From Haemophilus sputorum CCUG 13788 (GTDB lineage: Bacteria; Pseudomonadota; Gammaproteobacteria; Enterobacterales; Pasteurellaceae): a DNA stretch of 64,000 nucleotides. The notes beneath the pieces are model-generated. The model worked only from the letters and a program-made list of their open reading frames with translations, made no database searches and was not told the DNA's origin. A program made the translations under genes and the position numbers. Below are positions 49,221 to 58,937 of this stretch, piece after piece (position 1 is the stretch's first letter; every line of letters begins with the position of its first letter). The DNA lies in assembly GCF_000238795.1 (NCBI RefSeq), contig NZ_AFNK01000031.1, positions 186,001 through 250,000 of the forward strand. The letters are read 5' to 3'.

Positions 49221-49913
49221 TCAACCCAATTTATTTAACATACTCAACACAACTTCTGAAGATTGCTTCGCGGCTAACGGTAAAAATTCATCAAATGAGA
49301 GATGTGAAGTTTTATCTGCCACATCAGAAACTGCACGCACTACCACAAACGGCACATCAAAAGCATGGCAAACTTGGGCGATTGCTGCCGCTTCCATTTC
49401 TACTGCCACAATAGCAGGGAAGTTTGCGCGAATTTTTGAAATCGCTTCATTACCGTTAACGAATAAATCTCCACTCGCAATCAGGCCAGATTCTGCATGA
49501 AAGCCTAATTTTTCTGCTTCTTGCTGCGCTAACATCACTAATTGTTCATTGGGAATAAATGCCGCTGGATTGGCTGGAAGCTGACCAATTTCATAACCAA
49601 ATGCGGTCACATCTACATCATGATGGCGAACTTCGGTTGAAATAACCAAATCACCCACATTTAAATTTGTGGCTAATCCGCCAGCAGACCCGGTGTTAAT
49701 GACGACATCGGGTTTCGTCATTTCTAATAATAATGTTGTCCCAATCGCCGCAGCAACTTTCCCAATACCCGATTGTAATAATGCGACATCTTTGTTATTA
49801 ATTTTGCCTTCATAAATCTTACAGCCAGCAATGTCTGTCACTTTAGGTTCCATCATCAGTTGGCTTAAAATTTCAACTTCTTGTGCCATTGCACCAATAA
49901 TTCCAATTTTCAT
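49221..49913 (-). CDS. mtnN: 5'-methylthioadenosine/S-adenosylhomocysteine nucleosidase
   Basis: 230 aa from the ATG at 49913 ([16 protein letters not shown]); the 25-codon upstream extension lacks support and AGAGGATAAAATA precedes this start. Catalytic Glu12 and Asp region [17 protein letters not shown], substrate Glu in [14 protein letters not shown]. Hydrolyses MTA and SAH, recycling SAM by-products and quorum-signal precursors. Confidence 0.97.
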   Translation of the reverse strand: MKIGIIGAMAQEVEILSQLMMEPKVTDIAGCKIYEGKINNKDVALLQSGIGKVAAAIGTTLLLEMTKPDVVINTGSAGGLATNLNVGDLVISTEVRHHDVDVTAFGYEIGQLPANPAAFIPNEQLVMLAQQEAEKLGFHAESGLIASGDLFVNGNEAISKIRANFPAIVAVEMEAAAIAQVCHAFDVPFVVVRAVSDVADKTSHLSFDEFLPLAAKQSSEVVLSMLNKLG

Positions 49914-49944
49914 TATTTTATCCTCTTTTTTTGTTATTGTTTCT

Positions 49945-50157
49945 CTAATAATGTGGCGGAGGTGTTTCTTCTGCTTGTGAAGCAACATTACTTGCCGCCA
50001 GCCCTTTAAACTTTTCAGCGAAATGACGTAACTGCACCTGCAATTTGTCTAATGCAAATTGTTGGTCAACTAAAGCTTGGTTTAATTCCTCAATAGTTTG
50101 TTCTTGAAAGGCAACTTTCATCTCTAATTCAGCAATTCTGCTTAATAATTCTTGCAT
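49945..50157 (-). CDS. slyX: SlyX protein
   Basis: 70 aa from the ATG at 50157 ([34 protein letters not shown]), normal for SlyX. Almost fully coiled coil, with the family's PPPHY C-terminus. Function not known; in gammaproteobacteria it lies beside fkpA, as here (divergent, 83-bp gap). Confidence 0.92.
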   Translation of the reverse strand: MQELLSRIAELEMKVAFQEQTIEELNQALVDQQFALDKLQVQLRHFAEKFKGLAASNVASQAEETPPPHY

Positions 50158-50240
50158 TTTTTCATAAAAAGGTTGTCTTAAGCGAAAAGACACTTTACCC
50201 TATATTGAAGATGCTTAACAGTATTTTATAAGGAAACACT

Positions 50241-50960
50241 ATGTTAAAAACCAAACAAACTTTGACTACGCTACTTTTAGGTACATTATTAAGTAGTGGC
50301 GCAATGGCAGCAGAAAAAGCTGACAAACAATTTATTGATGATTCATCTTACGCTGTAGGCGTATTGATGGGTAAAAATATTGAAGGTGTAATGGAATCAC
50401 AAAAAGACGTTTTCACCTACAACCAAGACAAAATTTTAGATGGCGTAAAAGACACGCTGAAAAAAACCGGTAAATTAACCGATGAAGATTTGCAAAAACA
50501 ATTAAAATCGCTAGATACTTACCTTTCAGCTCAAGAAGAAAAAATTTTAGCTGAAAAAAATAAAGGCACCATTGAAGCGGGCGATAAATTCCGCGCAGAT
50601 TATGCCAAAAAAGATGGCGTGAAGAAAACTGCTAACGGTGTACTTTATAAAATCGAAAGCTTAGGCGAAGGCAGTTCTCCAACTTTAAGTGATACCGTAA
50701 AAGTACACTATAAAGGTACCCTTGTAGATGGTTCTGTTTTTGATAGTTCATACGATCGTGGCCAACCTATTGAGTTTAAATTAGATAACCTCATCCCAGC
50801 ATGGAAAGAAGCGATTCCAATGTTAAAAAAAGGCGGAAAAATGCAAATCGTTGTGCCACCTGAACAAGGTTATGGCAGCCGCGCAGCTGGTAAAATTCCA
50901 CCAAACTCAACCTTAGTGTTCGATATCGAATTATTAGATTTCCATAGCGACGCTAAATAA
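50241..50960 (+). CDS. fkpA: FKBP-type peptidyl-prolyl isomerase FkpA (periplasmic)
   Basis: 239 aa. Signal peptide LKTKQTLTTLLLGTLLSSGAMA, N-terminal helical dimerisation domain (DDSSYAVGVLMGKNIEGVM), C-terminal FKBP domain (VKVHYKGTLVDGSVFDSSYDRGQPIEF; GYGSRAAGKIPPNSTLVFDIELLDF). Periplasmic folding catalyst/chaperone. Paralogous to fklB at 4.9 kb. AAGGAAACACT precedes the start. Confidence 0.95.
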   Translation: MLKTKQTLTTLLLGTLLSSGAMAAEKADKQFIDDSSYAVGVLMGKNIEGVMESQKDVFTYNQDKILDGVKDTLKKTGKLTDEDLQKQLKSLDTYLSAQEEKILAEKNKGTIEAGDKFRADYAKKDGVKKTANGVLYKIESLGEGSSPTLSDTVKVHYKGTLVDGSVFDSSYDRGQPIEFKLDNLIPAWKEAIPMLKKGGKMQIVVPPEQGYGSRAAGKIPPNSTLVFDIELLDFHSDAK

Positions 50961-50975
50961 TCACGAACCAGACTA

Positions 50976-51021
50976 ACAAGCGGTCGATTTTTGCAAATCT
51001 TTTGCAAATTCCGACCGCTTG
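50976..51021. terminator. USS pair after fkpA
   Basis: ACAAGCGGTCGATTTTTGC opposes GCAAATTCCGACCGCTTG with an inner TTGCAAA repeat. It lies directly between the fkpA stop and the yheO start. Confidence 0.55.
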
Positions 51022-51033
51022 CTTTTATCCAAT

Positions 51034-51693
51034 ATGACAAAATTTATTGCTTTTAGTGAAGAAGATCACGCTATCCTTGCCTCTTACTTTCCGATTGCTG
51101 ACGGAATTGCCGCACTGCTTGGTGAGCAGTGCGAAGTTGTTTTGCACTCTTTAGAGTTTTTAGAAAACTCCGCAATTTATGTGGTAAATGGGCAAAATAG
51201 TGATCGAAAAATCGGCTCACCCCTGACTGATCATGCGCTACATTCACTGCATCATATGCGTACCGATAGCGTAAGCCAACCCTATTTTATTCGCACCGCA
51301 AACGGCGAGCCACTGATGAAATCCGTGACCATCGCAATTCGTAACAGCAAACAGCACGTGATTGGTTTTTTATGTCTGAATATGAATTTGAATGTGCCGG
51401 CAGCCCAATTTCTTAGCGCTTTTATGCCAAGTATTCATGAAACTGAAAGTAACACGAGTTTTGGTGGTTCAGTAGAAGAATTAGTCGCACAAACCATTGA
51501 AAATAGCATTATTGAAGTAATGAACGATCGCCGTATCGCTAACCATAACAAAAATCGCCAAATTGTGGTGTCACTATTTGAAAAAGGCATTTTCGACATT
51601 AAAGAAGCGATCAATCAAGTGGCCGAACGATTAAACATTTCGCGCCATACGGTTTATCTCTACATTCGACAAATCAAGCAAGGGGAAGAGTGA
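51034..51693 (+). CDS. YheO-like PAS/helix-turn-helix transcription factor
   Basis: 219 aa from the ATG at 51034 (the TTG at 51019 is inside the USS hairpin). N-terminal YheO PAS-like domain ([27 protein letters not shown]) and C-terminal HTH_22 ([30 protein letters not shown]). No clear Shine-Dalgarno. Stop codon overlaps the tusD start (TGATG), so it is translationally coupled to the tus genes, as in E. coli yheO-tusDCB. Confidence 0.9.
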   Translation: MTKFIAFSEEDHAILASYFPIADGIAALLGEQCEVVLHSLEFLENSAIYVVNGQNSDRKIGSPLTDHALHSLHHMRTDSVSQPYFIRTANGEPLMKSVTIAIRNSKQHVIGFLCLNMNLNVPAAQFLSAFMPSIHETESNTSFGGSVEELVAQTIENSIIEVMNDRRIANHNKNRQIVVSLFEKGIFDIKEAINQVAERLNISRHTVYLYIRQIKQGEE

Positions 51694-52067
51694 TGGATTA
51701 TGTTTTAGCCATAAAATCACCTATTAACAGCCAAGCTGCAAGACTTGCATTTCAGATGGCTGAAGCCTTGTTAGCCAAGGGGCATCAAATTCGGCAGGTG
51801 TTCTTTTTTCAAGAAGGCGTAAGCCACGGCAATGCTTTGGTTTCTCCCGCCAGCGATGAAATTAACTTGGTTGAACATTGGCAAAATTTAGCAAAATCAC
51901 ACCGCTTGTCTTTGCATCTTTGTATTGCGGCTGCCCAACGTCGAGGCGTAGTCGATGAAAAAACAAGCGCGAACAAAACCGCTAATCTTGCCGAAGGTTT
52001 TGTGCTTGCGGGTTTAGGTGAATTTTCCCAAGCGGTATTAACCGCTGAAAGACTACTGACTTTTTAA
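51693..52067 (+). CDS. tusD: Sulfurtransferase subunit TusD
   Basis: 124 aa from ATG 51693. DsrE family; the sulfur-accepting Cys is in [13 protein letters not shown]. With TusB and TusC it relays persulfide from TusA to TusE/MnmA for 2-thiouridine in tRNA. Confidence 0.95.
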   Translation: MDYVLAIKSPINSQAARLAFQMAEALLAKGHQIRQVFFFQEGVSHGNALVSPASDEINLVEHWQNLAKSHRLSLHLCIAAAQRRGVVDEKTSANKTANLAEGFVLAGLGEFSQAVLTAERLLTF

Positions 52068-52068
52068 T

Positions 52069-52437
52069 ATGAAATATCAATTTGCATTTTTATTTACTCA
52101 ACCTCCATTTGGTACAGCAACCAGCCGTGAAGGCTTAGATGCGCTACTTGCAGCCAGTGCGTTTTGTGATGAAGACGATATCCTCATTCTTTTTTTAGAT
52201 GACGGTGTATTTAATTTGTTAGAAGGAGCAACTCCAGCGGACATCTTGCAGAAAAACCATCTTGCCACATTCAAACTGCTCGAACTTTATGAATTAAATG
52301 AATGCTATATCTGTCAAGAATCCGTCAAAGAACGCGGGCTAGAAAGCTCAACATTTTCACTTAAACACGCCAAACTTCAATCACGCGCTGAATTGATTGA
52401 AAAACTTAAAAATGCCGCAAAAGTGCTGACTTTCTAG
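52069..52437 (+). CDS. tusC: Sulfurtransferase subunit TusC
   Basis: 122 aa, DsrF family: FAFLFTQPPFGTATSREGLDALLAASAFCDE and the conserved LLEG region. Structural partner of the TusBCD hexamer. Starts one base after tusD. Confidence 0.95.
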   Translation: MKYQFAFLFTQPPFGTATSREGLDALLAASAFCDEDDILILFLDDGVFNLLEGATPADILQKNHLATFKLLELYELNECYICQESVKERGLESSTFSLKHAKLQSRAELIEKLKNAAKVLTF

Positions 52438-52449
52438 AGGGGATAAACC

Positions 52450-52719
52450 ATGCTTTATACTTTTTCCAAAGCCAATTACGACCTAACTTGGCTAACCCAA
52501 ACGCTCGCGCAATTTGATAAAAATGATATTGCATTATTATGGCAAGATGGGGTATTACAAGCGGTCAAAAATACTGAATGTTTTGCAAATGTCCGCACTT
52601 ATGTTTTAAGCGAAGATCTGCATGCTCGCGGATTAACAGACATGAACACACTCCCTGAAGTTGAACTTCATGAAGTAGTAACACTCACTGAGTACTATTC
52701 TCCTCAGATTGCGTTTTAA
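52450..52719 (+). CDS. tusB: Sulfurtransferase subunit TusB
   Basis: 89 aa, DsrH family: MLYTFSKANYDLTWL, LLWQDGVLQAV, VYVLSEDLHARGL-type segments. Completes the yheO-tusDCB operon. A uptake signal lies inside the gene near 52558. rpsL-fusA do not follow. Confidence 0.94.
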   Translation: MLYTFSKANYDLTWLTQTLAQFDKNDIALLWQDGVLQAVKNTECFANVRTYVLSEDLHARGLTDMNTLPEVELHEVVTLTEYYSPQIAF

Positions 52720-52783
52720 TTAGAATTTACAAAATTTGACAAATTTCATTATTTTTACGCGGAACTTTCTTTTAATTATATTG

Positions 52784-52848
52784 TCACCCTTTGGTATAGG
52801 GTGAAGACAATCAGCATTTATCACCTATCTATAGACAACAGCTGTTGT
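52784..52848 (+). promoter_or_regulatory. Inverted repeats upstream of the lipoprotein cluster
   Basis: TCACCCT / AGGGTGA (52784-52804) and a perfect 14-bp palindrome ACAACAGCTGTTGT (52835-52848), 40 bp before the lipoprotein start codon. The palindrome looks like a dimeric operator. No clear -35/-10 pair seen. Confidence 0.4.
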
Positions 52849-52888
52849 TGACGTTTTTGACATTTCATACTATTTAGAAGGAGTTTCT

Positions 52889-53599
52889 ATGAAAGCATTA
52901 AACAAACTAAGCATGATCGTGATCGCCTCTTCTGTTTTAGCCGGATGTGGTGATTCCGATAGCAAAGCAGAAAATGCAACGGCAACGGAAAGCCAAACAC
53001 CTACAGCACAAGTTCAACAAGTTGAGAAAAAAGTTGAAAAAGCAGCTCCAGCCCTTTCCGAAAAACATGAAGCCGTATTAAAAGCTATCCCGCAACCTGA
53101 ACCTAAATTAGAAGAACCTATCGCAATTTCAGACCAAAAATCTGCTACTGGCGCAAAAGACCTAAAAAAACTGAATGATTTCTTTGATAAAGAGCGCTCT
53201 GGCGAACTTAAAAAAGTCTCTAACAAATTACAATCTTTTGCTCGTCAACGTATTTCTGTAGATGATGAAGCTAAAAAAGCAGAATTCTTTGCGGCAGTTA
53301 AACAAGCTAAAGAACTTTTTGATAAATATGAGCAAGACATTGCTGCACTTAACATTCAAGACCCAGAAGTTAAGAGCTTAATCGAGCAGCATATTATCAA
53401 TACTAAGTTAGTTAACAGTTTAATGATTGTTATTGGAGAAAATAGTGAGTTTCTAAATAATTTAGGAAAAGATAAAGCTGATAATGCGTTCGTCAAAGAA
53501 TACAATGAAAGAAATCTTGCGTTACAAAAGAATTTCCGCGCAGCACAAAAAGTTTTTCTAGATGCGTATAACAAACTCAACCAAAAATACTCACAATAA
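52889..53599 (+). CDS. Uncharacterised lipoprotein A
   Basis: 236 aa. Lipobox LAGC after KALNKLSMIVIASSV, then a low-complexity linker, and a helical body. Shares with the lipoprotein 250 bp downstream the segments PIAISD-x-KS-x-T, N-x-QDPE-x-K, VIxEN and a helical C-terminus, so the two are paralogues. AGAAGGAG upstream gives a firm start. Helical, charged, probably membrane-anchored and periplasmic. No known family recognised. Confidence 0.8.
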   Translation: MKALNKLSMIVIASSVLAGCGDSDSKAENATATESQTPTAQVQQVEKKVEKAAPALSEKHEAVLKAIPQPEPKLEEPIAISDQKSATGAKDLKKLNDFFDKERSGELKKVSNKLQSFARQRISVDDEAKKAEFFAAVKQAKELFDKYEQDIAALNIQDPEVKSLIEQHIINTKLVNSLMIVIGENSEFLNNLGKDKADNAFVKEYNERNLALQKNFRAAQKVFLDAYNKLNQKYSQ

Positions 53600-53825
53600 G
53601 CGAAAAAAACGCGAGCTTGATTATCGTGATGCTCCTTTCTTTTCGATAGCTGTTCTAAAAAAGATCGGAAAAGATATCGCTATTAGGCTTCTAGTGAGTT
53701 TAATCATGCTCCTTTTATTCTCCGTTTGGCACTATTACAAAACGGAGAATAAAACAACTTTTAACATGACCTCACCTGTTGATAGTAAAACGCAAACAAC
53801 ATCAGCCAATGAATATATAGCTTAA
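53562..53825 (+). CDS. Possible small membrane protein
   Basis: 87 aa in another frame, overlapping the end of lipoprotein A by 38 bp. A basic N-terminus (RKKRELDYRD) is followed by one membrane segment (IAIRLLVSLIMLLLFSVWHYY). No ribosome site is visible. It may be real or chance; it fills the gap to the next lipoprotein gene. Confidence 0.35.
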   Translation: MRITNSTKNTHNKRKKRELDYRDAPFFSIAVLKKIGKDIAIRLLVSLIMLLLFSVWHYYKTENKTTFNMTSPVDSKTQTTSANEYIA

Positions 53826-53852
53826 AATTAACAATCATAGTAAGGAACAATG

Positions 53853-54512
53853 ATGAACACCTTAAAAAAACTAGGAACAGTTGCACTTGCCTCTGTTTTT
53901 TTGACCGCTTGTGGCGATAAAGAAAACAATGCAAGTAATAAAACAACTGCATCTGCATCTTCAACTTCATCCATATCAAAATATGATGAAATTCTAAATG
54001 CACTTCCCGAAGTTGACCAAGCACTAGCGGCACCGATTGCTATCTCAGATAAAAAATCCCAAACAGCCACTAACGAATTAGATAAAGCCTTTTCGATTTT
54101 TGAAAGTCCAGAAGCTACTAAAATTGAAAGACTAGGATTTGAAATTAATAATTTAGGTAACCAAACCACCATTACGAAAAGCCAAGTAAAAGAAGTGGAA
54201 ACCAAAATGTTGGAAGTTTCCGCTAAATTAGCGACGGCAACAGATAAATACAAACAACTGATTACTTCGCAAAACTTTCAAGACCCAGAAATCAAAGCGA
54301 TTATGGATCGTACAGTTACAGTTTATGACACGCTTTATAAAATGATGAAAGTTATTGCAGAAAATCAAGAAACTATTCTAAATAGCAAATCAACAGATTT
54401 TGATAAAGAACTAGAATTAAGAATTGAGCGTATCTCAGAAAATATCGGGGCAGGAAATAAAGCCATTGAAGATGCGATTGTGAAAATCGCCGATAAATAC
54501 GCTGTAAACTAA
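53853..54512 (+). CDS. Uncharacterised lipoprotein B (paralogue of A)
   Basis: 219 aa from the second ATG (53853); AAGGAACA fits this better than the adjacent ATG at 53850. Lipobox LTAC after KKLGTVALASVF. Helical body similar to lipoprotein A at PIAISDKKSQTATNELD, FQDPEIKAIMD and KVIAENQETILN. Function unknown. Confidence 0.8.
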   Translation: MNTLKKLGTVALASVFLTACGDKENNASNKTTASASSTSSISKYDEILNALPEVDQALAAPIAISDKKSQTATNELDKAFSIFESPEATKIERLGFEINNLGNQTTITKSQVKEVETKMLEVSAKLATATDKYKQLITSQNFQDPEIKAIMDRTVTVYDTLYKMMKVIAENQETILNSKSTDFDKELELRIERISENIGAGNKAIEDAIVKIADKYAVN

Positions 54513-54549
54513 TTTTTAAATTCAACTCAAAGAAAAAAGGAAGCTTACC

Positions 54550-54885
54550 ATGAACAAATTTAATCCTGAACTACCTTGTCCTCATTGCAATGCACCAGTT
54601 AAAGGTACACTCATTAAAGGACTTGCAGGTGTTAAACAATGTCCATCTTGTCAGAAAAAAATTAAATATCACAAACCGGCTTTAGGTGCTGTATTTAAAG
54701 ATATTTGGAAACAGCTTGCTATTTTCATGGTTTTATTTTGCCTATTAACTGTCGTTCTTTTTATGTTTGGCGTAAATATGTCAGATCATACGCCATATTT
54801 TGGCCCAATCCTTGGTGTTATTTTTGCCTATTTTGTGATTGTACCGGTACAGGTTAAACACTCTTACTTTGAAAAAGACGAGTAA
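54550..54885 (+). CDS. Zinc-ribbon membrane protein
   Basis: 111 aa. N-terminal CPHC..CPSC zinc ribbon (residues 10-35), then two membrane segments (LAIFMVLFCLLTVVLFMFGV and FGPILGVIFAYFVIVPVQV). AAAAAAGGAAG upstream. Family not known; follows lipoprotein B by 37 bp, so probably same transcript. Confidence 0.75.
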   Translation: MNKFNPELPCPHCNAPVKGTLIKGLAGVKQCPSCQKKIKYHKPALGAVFKDIWKQLAIFMVLFCLLTVVLFMFGVNMSDHTPYFGPILGVIFAYFVIVPVQVKHSYFEKDE

Positions 54886-54960
54886 TCCAAACATTCGGCA
54901 ATCTCATCGCATCGGTCAGATTGCCGAATATTTTTCAGCTTACCTCAACTAAAGATATTT

Positions 54961-55365
54961 ATGAAACGCCCTATTTCTGTCACTATCGCAAGTATTCTTT
55001 ATTTTATTCTGACCGCGCTAAGCTGCGTGACCTTTATAGGTTTTGCAATCTACACGCCTGATGAATTTCTCAGTAATTTATCGGAAGCTTATCCATTTTT
55101 ACCGCCATTGCTTTCTGTCATCCTGTCAGTCATCCTTGTTGCATTACCTATTTTCATTGCCACCGGTGTACTCTCTGGGACCAAACTTTCACGCTGGTTA
55201 GCTGTTTTATATGCAGCGGCTTCTATTGGTTCAATGCTTTTATATATCGAATACTATGAGCAATCCAAAATTATTTTCCAATGGGTTCTACAAGCCGTAT
55301 TATTACTCTTACTTTTTAATCCTCCAGCAAATCGTTATTTTGCCGCCCAAGACTCAAAGGAATAA
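54961..55365 (+). CDS. Four-TM membrane protein, uncharacterised
   Basis: 134 aa with about four hydrophobic segments (VTIASILYFILTALSCVTFIGF; LLSVILSVILVALPIFIATGV; WLAVLYAAASIGSMLLYI; WVLQAVLLLLLF). Ribosome site weak. Last gene of the cluster, before a bidirectional terminator. No function recognised. Confidence 0.7.
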   Translation: MKRPISVTIASILYFILTALSCVTFIGFAIYTPDEFLSNLSEAYPFLPPLLSVILSVILVALPIFIATGVLSGTKLSRWLAVLYAAASIGSMLLYIEYYEQSKIIFQWVLQAVLLLLLFNPPANRYFAAQDSKE

Positions 55366-55420
55366 TTTAGCTTAAAATCAGTAAGCATAAACTCTTCCGC
55401 TCACAAAAGTATTATGTAAC

Positions 55421-55453
55421 AAAAAGCCTGAGTATCAATGACTCAGGCTTTTT
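55421..55453. terminator. Bidirectional terminator
   Basis: AAAAAGCCTGAGT / ACTCAGGCTTTTT, 13-bp stem with 7-nt loop, between the four-TM gene and the convergent lipA. Confidence 0.88.
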
Positions 55454-55479
55454 TACTTTGTGTTGCTAGTATAATCTCG

Positions 55480-56454
55480 CTATTTAACTAAGCCACCGCT
55501 AGCTTGCAAATCCGCATGGTAAGAAGAACGAACAAATGGACCACAAGCCGCGTGTTCAAAGCCCATTTTCTCAGCGGCTTCACGGAACATATCGAACTCT
55601 TCAGGTGGAACATAACGTTCTACTCTTAAGTGGTGACGACTTGGTTGTAAATATTGCCCGATAGTAAGCATTGTTACACCATGATCACGTAAATCTTGCA
55701 TTACTTCTAATATTTCTTCATTGGTTTCCCCTAAACCGACCATTAAGCCTGATTTAGTTGGAATACCTGGAAATTCTTCTTTGAAGATTTTAAGCAGTTC
55801 TAACGACCACTTATAATCTGCACCAGGACGAACTTCACGATATAAACGTGGTACATTTTCTAAGTTGTGGTTAAACACATCAGGTGGATTTTCTTTTAAG
55901 ATTGCCACTGCTTGTTCTACACGCCCACGGAAATCTGGCACCAAAATTTCTACTTTACAATTTGGGTTAAGCTTTTTAATTTCTCTAACGGTTGCAGAAA
56001 AATGTGCCGCACCACGATCGGGTAAATCATCACGGTCAACTGAAGTGATTACCACATATTTAAGTTTCATATCTTGTACTGTTTCAGCCACTTTACGCGG
56101 TTCATCTGGATCAAGTGGTAACGGTTTACCATGTGCTACATCACAGAATGGACAACGACGGGTACAAATCGCGCCCATAATCATGAATGTTGCAGTACCG
56201 TGATGAAAACATTCATGCAAGTTCGGACAAGATGCCTCTTCACAGACAGAATGTAATCCATGACGACGCATACCATTTTTAATGCTATCAATTTTGGCAG
56301 AATTTGCTGGAAGTTTGATTTTCATCCAGCTTGGTTTTTGAAGCAACTCTTGATCAGGGTCGATGTTGCGCACCTGAATAACAGAGGTTTTTGCAGCATC
56401 ACGATATTTCACGCCCTTTTCCATTTTAAACGGCGCCATTTTTGCTGTGGTCAT
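55480..56454 (-). CDS. lipA: Lipoyl synthase
   Basis: 324 aa radical SAM enzyme. Auxiliary cluster [12 protein letters not shown] and radical-SAM cluster CTRRCPFC are complete, and the C-terminal RSSYHAD Ser ligand is present. Inserts two sulfurs into octanoyl groups on E2 and H proteins. 13 bp downstream of lipB. Confidence 0.98.
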   Translation of the reverse strand: MTTAKMAPFKMEKGVKYRDAAKTSVIQVRNIDPDQELLQKPSWMKIKLPANSAKIDSIKNGMRRHGLHSVCEEASCPNLHECFHHGTATFMIMGAICTRRCPFCDVAHGKPLPLDPDEPRKVAETVQDMKLKYVVITSVDRDDLPDRGAAHFSATVREIKKLNPNCKVEILVPDFRGRVEQAVAILKENPPDVFNHNLENVPRLYREVRPGADYKWSLELLKIFKEEFPGIPTKSGLMVGLGETNEEILEVMQDLRDHGVTMLTIGQYLQPSRHHLRVERYVPPEEFDMFREAAEKMGFEHAACGPFVRSSYHADLQASGGLVK

Positions 56455-56467
56455 TAAATTCTTTATC

Positions 56468-57136
56468 CTACTCTTCGATTTTGTTAATAATTTGTTGGTT
56501 ATTATAGCCTAAGCTCGCACAAAAGTGAGCAACCAATTTAGGGGAGACATCATCGCAAGTTAGATCGCTTTGCCCAATCAGCTCACTTAATTGGCACATT
56601 TCTAGCCCTGCATAGCCGCATGGATTGATTTGATGAAACGGCGATAAATCCATGTTGATATTCAACGCTAATCCATGGAAAGAACAGCCTTTACGGATGC
56701 GGAGCCCTAATGAACAAATTTTCCGCCCATCAACATAAACGCCAGGTGCATCAGCTTTTGGATAACTTTCAACTCCATAATCCGCCAAAGTTTTTACAAC
56801 AGATTGTTCTAACGCGGTGACTAAATCTCGCACAGAAATCTCTTTACCTTGTGCTTTTAAACGTTTGATATCCAATAGCACATACATCACTTGCTGCCCT
56901 TCACCATGATAAGTAATCTGCCCACCACGATCGCTTTGCACTACTGGAATATTACTGCGCATAAGTAAATGCTCAGGCTTCCCGGCTGAACCTTGTGTAA
57001 ATACGGCAGGATGTTGTACTAACCAGATTTCATCTAGCGTATTTTCATCACGTTCATCAGTAAAGCTTTGCATTTTATGCCAAATTTCTTCATAGGGTTG
57101 CGTCCCCAACTGGCGGATAATGAGTTTTGTATTCAT
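56468..57136 (-). CDS. lipB: Octanoyltransferase LipB
   Basis: 222 aa. Moves octanoate from ACP to lipoyl domains. Catalytic Cys in [11 protein letters not shown] and Lys in [11 protein letters not shown]; also [12 protein letters not shown]. Together with lipA and ybeD forms the usual gamma-proteobacterial order ybeD-lipB-lipA. Confidence 0.97.
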   Translation of the reverse strand: MNTKLIIRQLGTQPYEEIWHKMQSFTDERDENTLDEIWLVQHPAVFTQGSAGKPEHLLMRSNIPVVQSDRGGQITYHGEGQQVMYVLLDIKRLKAQGKEISVRDLVTALEQSVVKTLADYGVESYPKADAPGVYVDGRKICSLGLRIRKGCSFHGLALNINMDLSPFHQINPCGYAGLEMCQLSELIGQSDLTCDDVSPKLVAHFCASLGYNNQQIINKIEE

Positions 57137-57193
57137 AGGGATAGATAGGTTTGGAAGTGAAAATTGTATCTTACTTAAGATAATTTAAACTAA

Positions 57194-57216
57194 AAGGACG
57201 TGTGCAACACGTCCTT
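57194..57216 (-). terminator. Hairpin between ybeD and lipB
   Basis: AAGGACGTGT / ACACGTCCTT 10-bp stem, GCA loop, with TTTTAGTTT on the minus-strand side. Separates ybeD from lipBA. Confidence 0.7.
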
Positions 57217-57240
57217 CATTACGCGGAAGAAATGGGTTGT

Positions 57241-57534
57241 TTATAACACCATTCTCACGCCTTCAATTTTGGCTAATTCTTCATATAAGGTTTCAATTTG
57301 CTCAATATTTTCTGCCAAAATGTCGATAGAAACTGAATTATATGTGCCTTTTGAACTGCGTTGTTCACGAGGTAAATAATCACCTTTTACATGAACTTGA
57401 GCTACAGAGACAATATCTTCAACTAATCCCTCACGATGAACGCCCATTACTTTAAACGTAAAATCACACGGGAACTCTAATAAATCTCTTAATTTTTGTT
57501 GTGGTAAATCTTGTAGGTTAATATTTTTTTGCAT
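57241..57534 (-). CDS. ybeD: YbeD/DUF493 protein
   Basis: 97 aa from the ATG at 57534 ([31 protein letters not shown]). DUF493, an ACT-like fold linked to lipoate metabolism by gene order only. GAGAGAGAAATA precedes the start; the longer ORF would run into the USS hairpin. Confidence 0.93.
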   Translation of the reverse strand: MQKNINLQDLPQQKLRDLLEFPCDFTFKVMGVHREGLVEDIVSVAQVHVKGDYLPREQRSSKGTYNSVSIDILAENIEQIETLYEELAKIEGVRMVL

Positions 57535-57562
57535 TATTTCTCTCTCCTTCGCTTGATTGTAT

Positions 57563-57605
57563 AAAGCGGTCGAATTTGCAATTTTTTTGCAAATCAGACC
57601 GCTTG
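57563..57605. terminator. USS pair between dacA and ybeD
   Basis: AAGCGGTCGAATTTGCAA opposes TTGCAAATCAGACCGCTT with few mismatches. Positioned to end dacA. Confidence 0.55.
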
Positions 57606-57645
57606 CATAGCACCTATATAAGGGCAAAATTTAATTTAACAAGGT

Positions 57646-58824
57646 TTAATCAAATAAGCCTTTGATGGTTAATGCAATCCAGTCCCACGCTTTACCGAAA
57701 ATGCCCGCCTCTTCAACATTATCTAACACTTGTAAGTCGTTGCTAGCAATATCTTTACCATCTAATTGATAAATTACCTTACCAACCGTTTGTCCTTTAG
57801 TTAATGGCGCTTCAAGATTTCCACCGGTTAACTCATAACGCGCTTTTAATTCACCCGCTTTACCTTTAGGCACTGTAACAAAACTGTCGTTAACCGAACC
57901 TAGTTTCACTTTGTTTGCATCACCGTAATAAACGGTTTCTTCTTTAACCGGCTGACCTGCGGCTAAAGATTTTACTGTTTCAAAGTTTGCAAAGCCCCAT
58001 TGTAATAGTTTTTTACTTTCTACTTCACGACCTTTGAAAGTTGGCACGCCCATCACAACCGAAATTAAGCGCGTGTTAGAATTGGTTGCAGAAGCCACTA
58101 AATTATAACCTGCGTTGTTAGTGTGGCCGGTTTTCATGCCATCTACGTTGATAGTTTTATCCCACAATAAACCGTTACGGTTCGGCTGTGGTTTTTTAAT
58201 GTTATATTTAAACTCTTTCTCTGCGTAAATTTTATATTCTTCTGGTTGGTCGCGAATAACATGTACACCAATAATCGCCATATCACGCGCTGAAGAATAT
58301 TGGTTTGGATCATCTAAACCATGAACCGTTGTGAAATAAGTATTTTTCAAGCCAAATTGTTGTGCAAATTTATTCATTTGTTCAATGAAGGCTTGCTGTG
58401 AGCCAGATGTATGTTCCGCTAACGCAACGGCTGCATCGTTGCCTGAAACAATAATCAAACCTTTCATTAAATCAGATACGGAAACTTGGGTGTTTAAATC
58501 TAAAAACATCAATGAAGAACCTGGGAATTTTTGTGCCCAAGAATTTTCTGTCACAGTAACCATATCGCTATTTTTGATTTTACCGGTTTTGAGTGCATCC
58601 CCCACAACATAGCTAGTCATCATTTTAGTTAATGACGCCGGATATTGGCGTTGATCTGGATTTAAACTTGCTAACACTGCACCAGAGTTGTAATCCATCA
58701 AAATATAGGTTTGTGCATTTAATTGTGGTGCCGCAATACCGTAATCTGTATTAGTATCTGCTAACGTAAACGGGGAAAATACTAACGCGCAAAGGCTTAG
58801 TGACTTCATTAATGTTTTTTTCAT
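57646..58824 (-). CDS. dacA: D-alanyl-D-alanine carboxypeptidase (PBP5/6 type)
   Basis: 392 aa from ATG 58824. Signal peptide KKTLMKSLSLCALVFSPFTLA. Active-site motifs SLTK, SGN (IIVSGNDAAVAL) and KTG (MKTGHTNNAGYN). C-terminal PBP5 beta domain and amphipathic membrane anchor (FGKAWDWIALTIKGLF). Trims pentapeptides during elongation; lies in the rlpA-rodA-mrdA cluster. Confidence 0.97.
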   Translation of the reverse strand: MKKTLMKSLSLCALVFSPFTLADTNTDYGIAAPQLNAQTYILMDYNSGAVLASLNPDQRQYPASLTKMMTSYVVGDALKTGKIKNSDMVTVTENSWAQKFPGSSLMFLDLNTQVSVSDLMKGLIIVSGNDAAVALAEHTSGSQQAFIEQMNKFAQQFGLKNTYFTTVHGLDDPNQYSSARDMAIIGVHVIRDQPEEYKIYAEKEFKYNIKKPQPNRNGLLWDKTINVDGMKTGHTNNAGYNLVASATNSNTRLISVVMGVPTFKGREVESKKLLQWGFANFETVKSLAAGQPVKEETVYYGDANKVKLGSVNDSFVTVPKGKAGELKARYELTGGNLEAPLTKGQTVGKVIYQLDGKDIASNDLQVLDNVEEAGIFGKAWDWIALTIKGLFD

Positions 58825-58937
58825 TTCACATTCATCCAATGATTTAATTAAAATTCTTGATAAGACAAACTAATCAAGGGCTTGCCGAATCTTCGACAAC
58901 CCCTTTTTTATTCAATTGCGTATCAACAAAAAGAGAA

